Part shown: in pieces, positions 63,576-64,000 of the stretch
Layout of the letters: every line of letters begins with the position of its first letter
Numbering within the stretch: position 1 is the first letter of the stretch
From: Paenibacillus taichungensis
Lineage (GTDB): Bacteria; Bacillota; Bacilli; Paenibacillales; Paenibacillaceae
NCBI RefSeq assembly: GCF_013359905.1
Contig: NZ_JABMCC010000112.1
Location: 310,001-374,000 of the forward strand
DNA: 64,000 nt
Reading direction: 5' to 3'
Translations under genes and position numbers: made by a program
Notes under the pieces: generated by a model
What the model was told of the DNA's origin: nothing
The model's database searches: none
The model's input: only the letters and a program-made list of their open reading frames with translations

Positions 63576-64000
63576 TTAGGACTCAATCAATCCATATTTC
63601 ACAAAACTGTGGAACAAGCCATCTTCTTCAATAGTTCCAGTTATATCATCTGCAATGGCTTTGAGACCCGGCTTGGCATTACCCATCGCAATCCCTACAG
63701 CACAATACTCCAGCATCTCCGCATCATTCATGCCGTCCCCAATGGCGAGTGTATCTTCACGTGACATACCCAGATGCTCCAATAAATCTGCAATAGCAAT
63801 GGCTTTATGAATGCCCAGGATCATCAGTTCACCGCTTCCTTCACCAAAGATAGGTACCGTGCACTGGATGACTTCGAATTTGCCTTCAAACTCCTGCTTG
63901 ATTCGATCGAACGGAATCGTAGAGCTTTCCAGAAAACAAACCTTATTTACGTCGTCCTTGTATAAATCGGCTTCACCATACGTCAGACCAGCAATAAACG
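63576..64000 (-). CDS. Cof-type HAD-IIB phosphatase, 5' end beyond the window
   Basis: C-terminal 141 residues of a HAD-IIB sugar-phosphatase: helper lysine in LGIHKAIAI and motif IV GDGMNDAEML (metal-binding Asp pair), then AVGIAMGNAKPGLKAIADDITGTIEEDG. The frame is open to base 64000, so the N-terminal nucleophile domain is cut off. Substrates of this family include flavin, sugar and pyridoxal phosphates; none can be assigned. Confidence 0.88.
   Translation of the reverse strand, partial: FIAGLTYGEADLYKDDVNKVCFLESSTIPFDRIKQEFEGKFEVIQCTVPIFGEGSGELMILGIHKAIAIADLLEHLGMSREDTLAIGDGMNDAEMLEYCAVGIAMGNAKPGLKAIADDITGTIEEDGLFHSFVKYGLIES

Noticed and set aside
1..64000. CRISPR arrays, tRNA/rRNA genes, insertion sequences, prophage
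   Set aside because: No regularly spaced repeats, no cloverleaf or rRNA-like sequences and no transposase or integrase frames are visible.

Overview
The window looks like a chromosomal segment of a Paenibacillus-type, endospore-forming Firmicute. The main evidence is the gene order cotE - (amidoligase) - mutS - mutL - methyltransferase - miaA - hfq - PBP1 - spoVK - hflX - ynbB - glnR - glnA - lexA/yneA/ynzC, all read from the minus strand except lexA. This is the familiar Bacillales neighbourhood with Paenibacillus-style insertions. Strong AGGAGG ribosome sites, TTG/GTG starts, a T-box leader, GlnR and LexA operators and spore genes (cotE, spoVK) all agree with that placement. I see no rRNA, tRNA, insertion sequence, prophage or CRISPR array.

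Layout. 1-1.4 kb: 5' part of metH, divergent from mtnD (methionine cycle and salvage). 1.4-5.8 kb: a YtcQ/YtcP/YteP-like carbohydrate ABC importer with a GntR/FCD regulator. 6.3-9.4 kb: a HAD phosphatase, a membrane protein, and the SOS divergon ynzC-yneA / lexA with recognisable LexA boxes and promoters. 9.5-12 kb: an aldehyde dehydrogenase and a CatB/Vat-like acetyltransferase preceded by a 17-residue leader peptide and a hairpin, the layout of drug-inducible attenuation. 12.1-31.4 kb: the core block glnA to cotE listed above. 31.5-37.2 kb: an aromatic-acid-exporter-like protein, an SsuABC-like ABC importer and an M32 carboxypeptidase.

37.5-48 kb: carbonic anhydrase-like protein, PadR regulator, a Gly-rich membrane protein with YxcD, tyrS with its T-box, two orphan immunity-like genes, SelO, a lipoprotein, an NCS2 permease, an SLH-domain protein and a Dabb protein. 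48-55.2 kb: PadR with an ABC-2/YhgE-like exporter, a divergent cytochrome P450, TetR with a divergent old yellow enzyme, and AraC overlapping a DMT transporter. 55.3-57.7 kb: RluF-like pseudouridine synthase and two unrecognised genes. 58-62.7 kb: an MFS transporter, class III aminotransferase, zinc-dependent dehydrogenase and HAD phosphatase on one strand, ending at a strong terminator. 62.7-64 kb: a YjfB-like protein, a 32-residue membrane peptide, a small hypothetical gene and a partial Cof-type phosphatase.

The most interesting candidates are (1) the 58-62.7 kb cluster, which resembles the aminotransferase/phosphatase/dehydrogenase signature of azasugar (1-deoxynojirimycin-type) biosynthesis but carries a HAD phosphatase instead of an inositol-monophosphatase-type one; (2) the leader-peptide-controlled acetyltransferase, whose leader has macrolide-stalling-like R/K-x-R/K motifs; and (3) a COOH-NH2 ligase-type amidoligase inserted between cotE and mutS. 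All functional statements come from reading the sequence; no database search was run.
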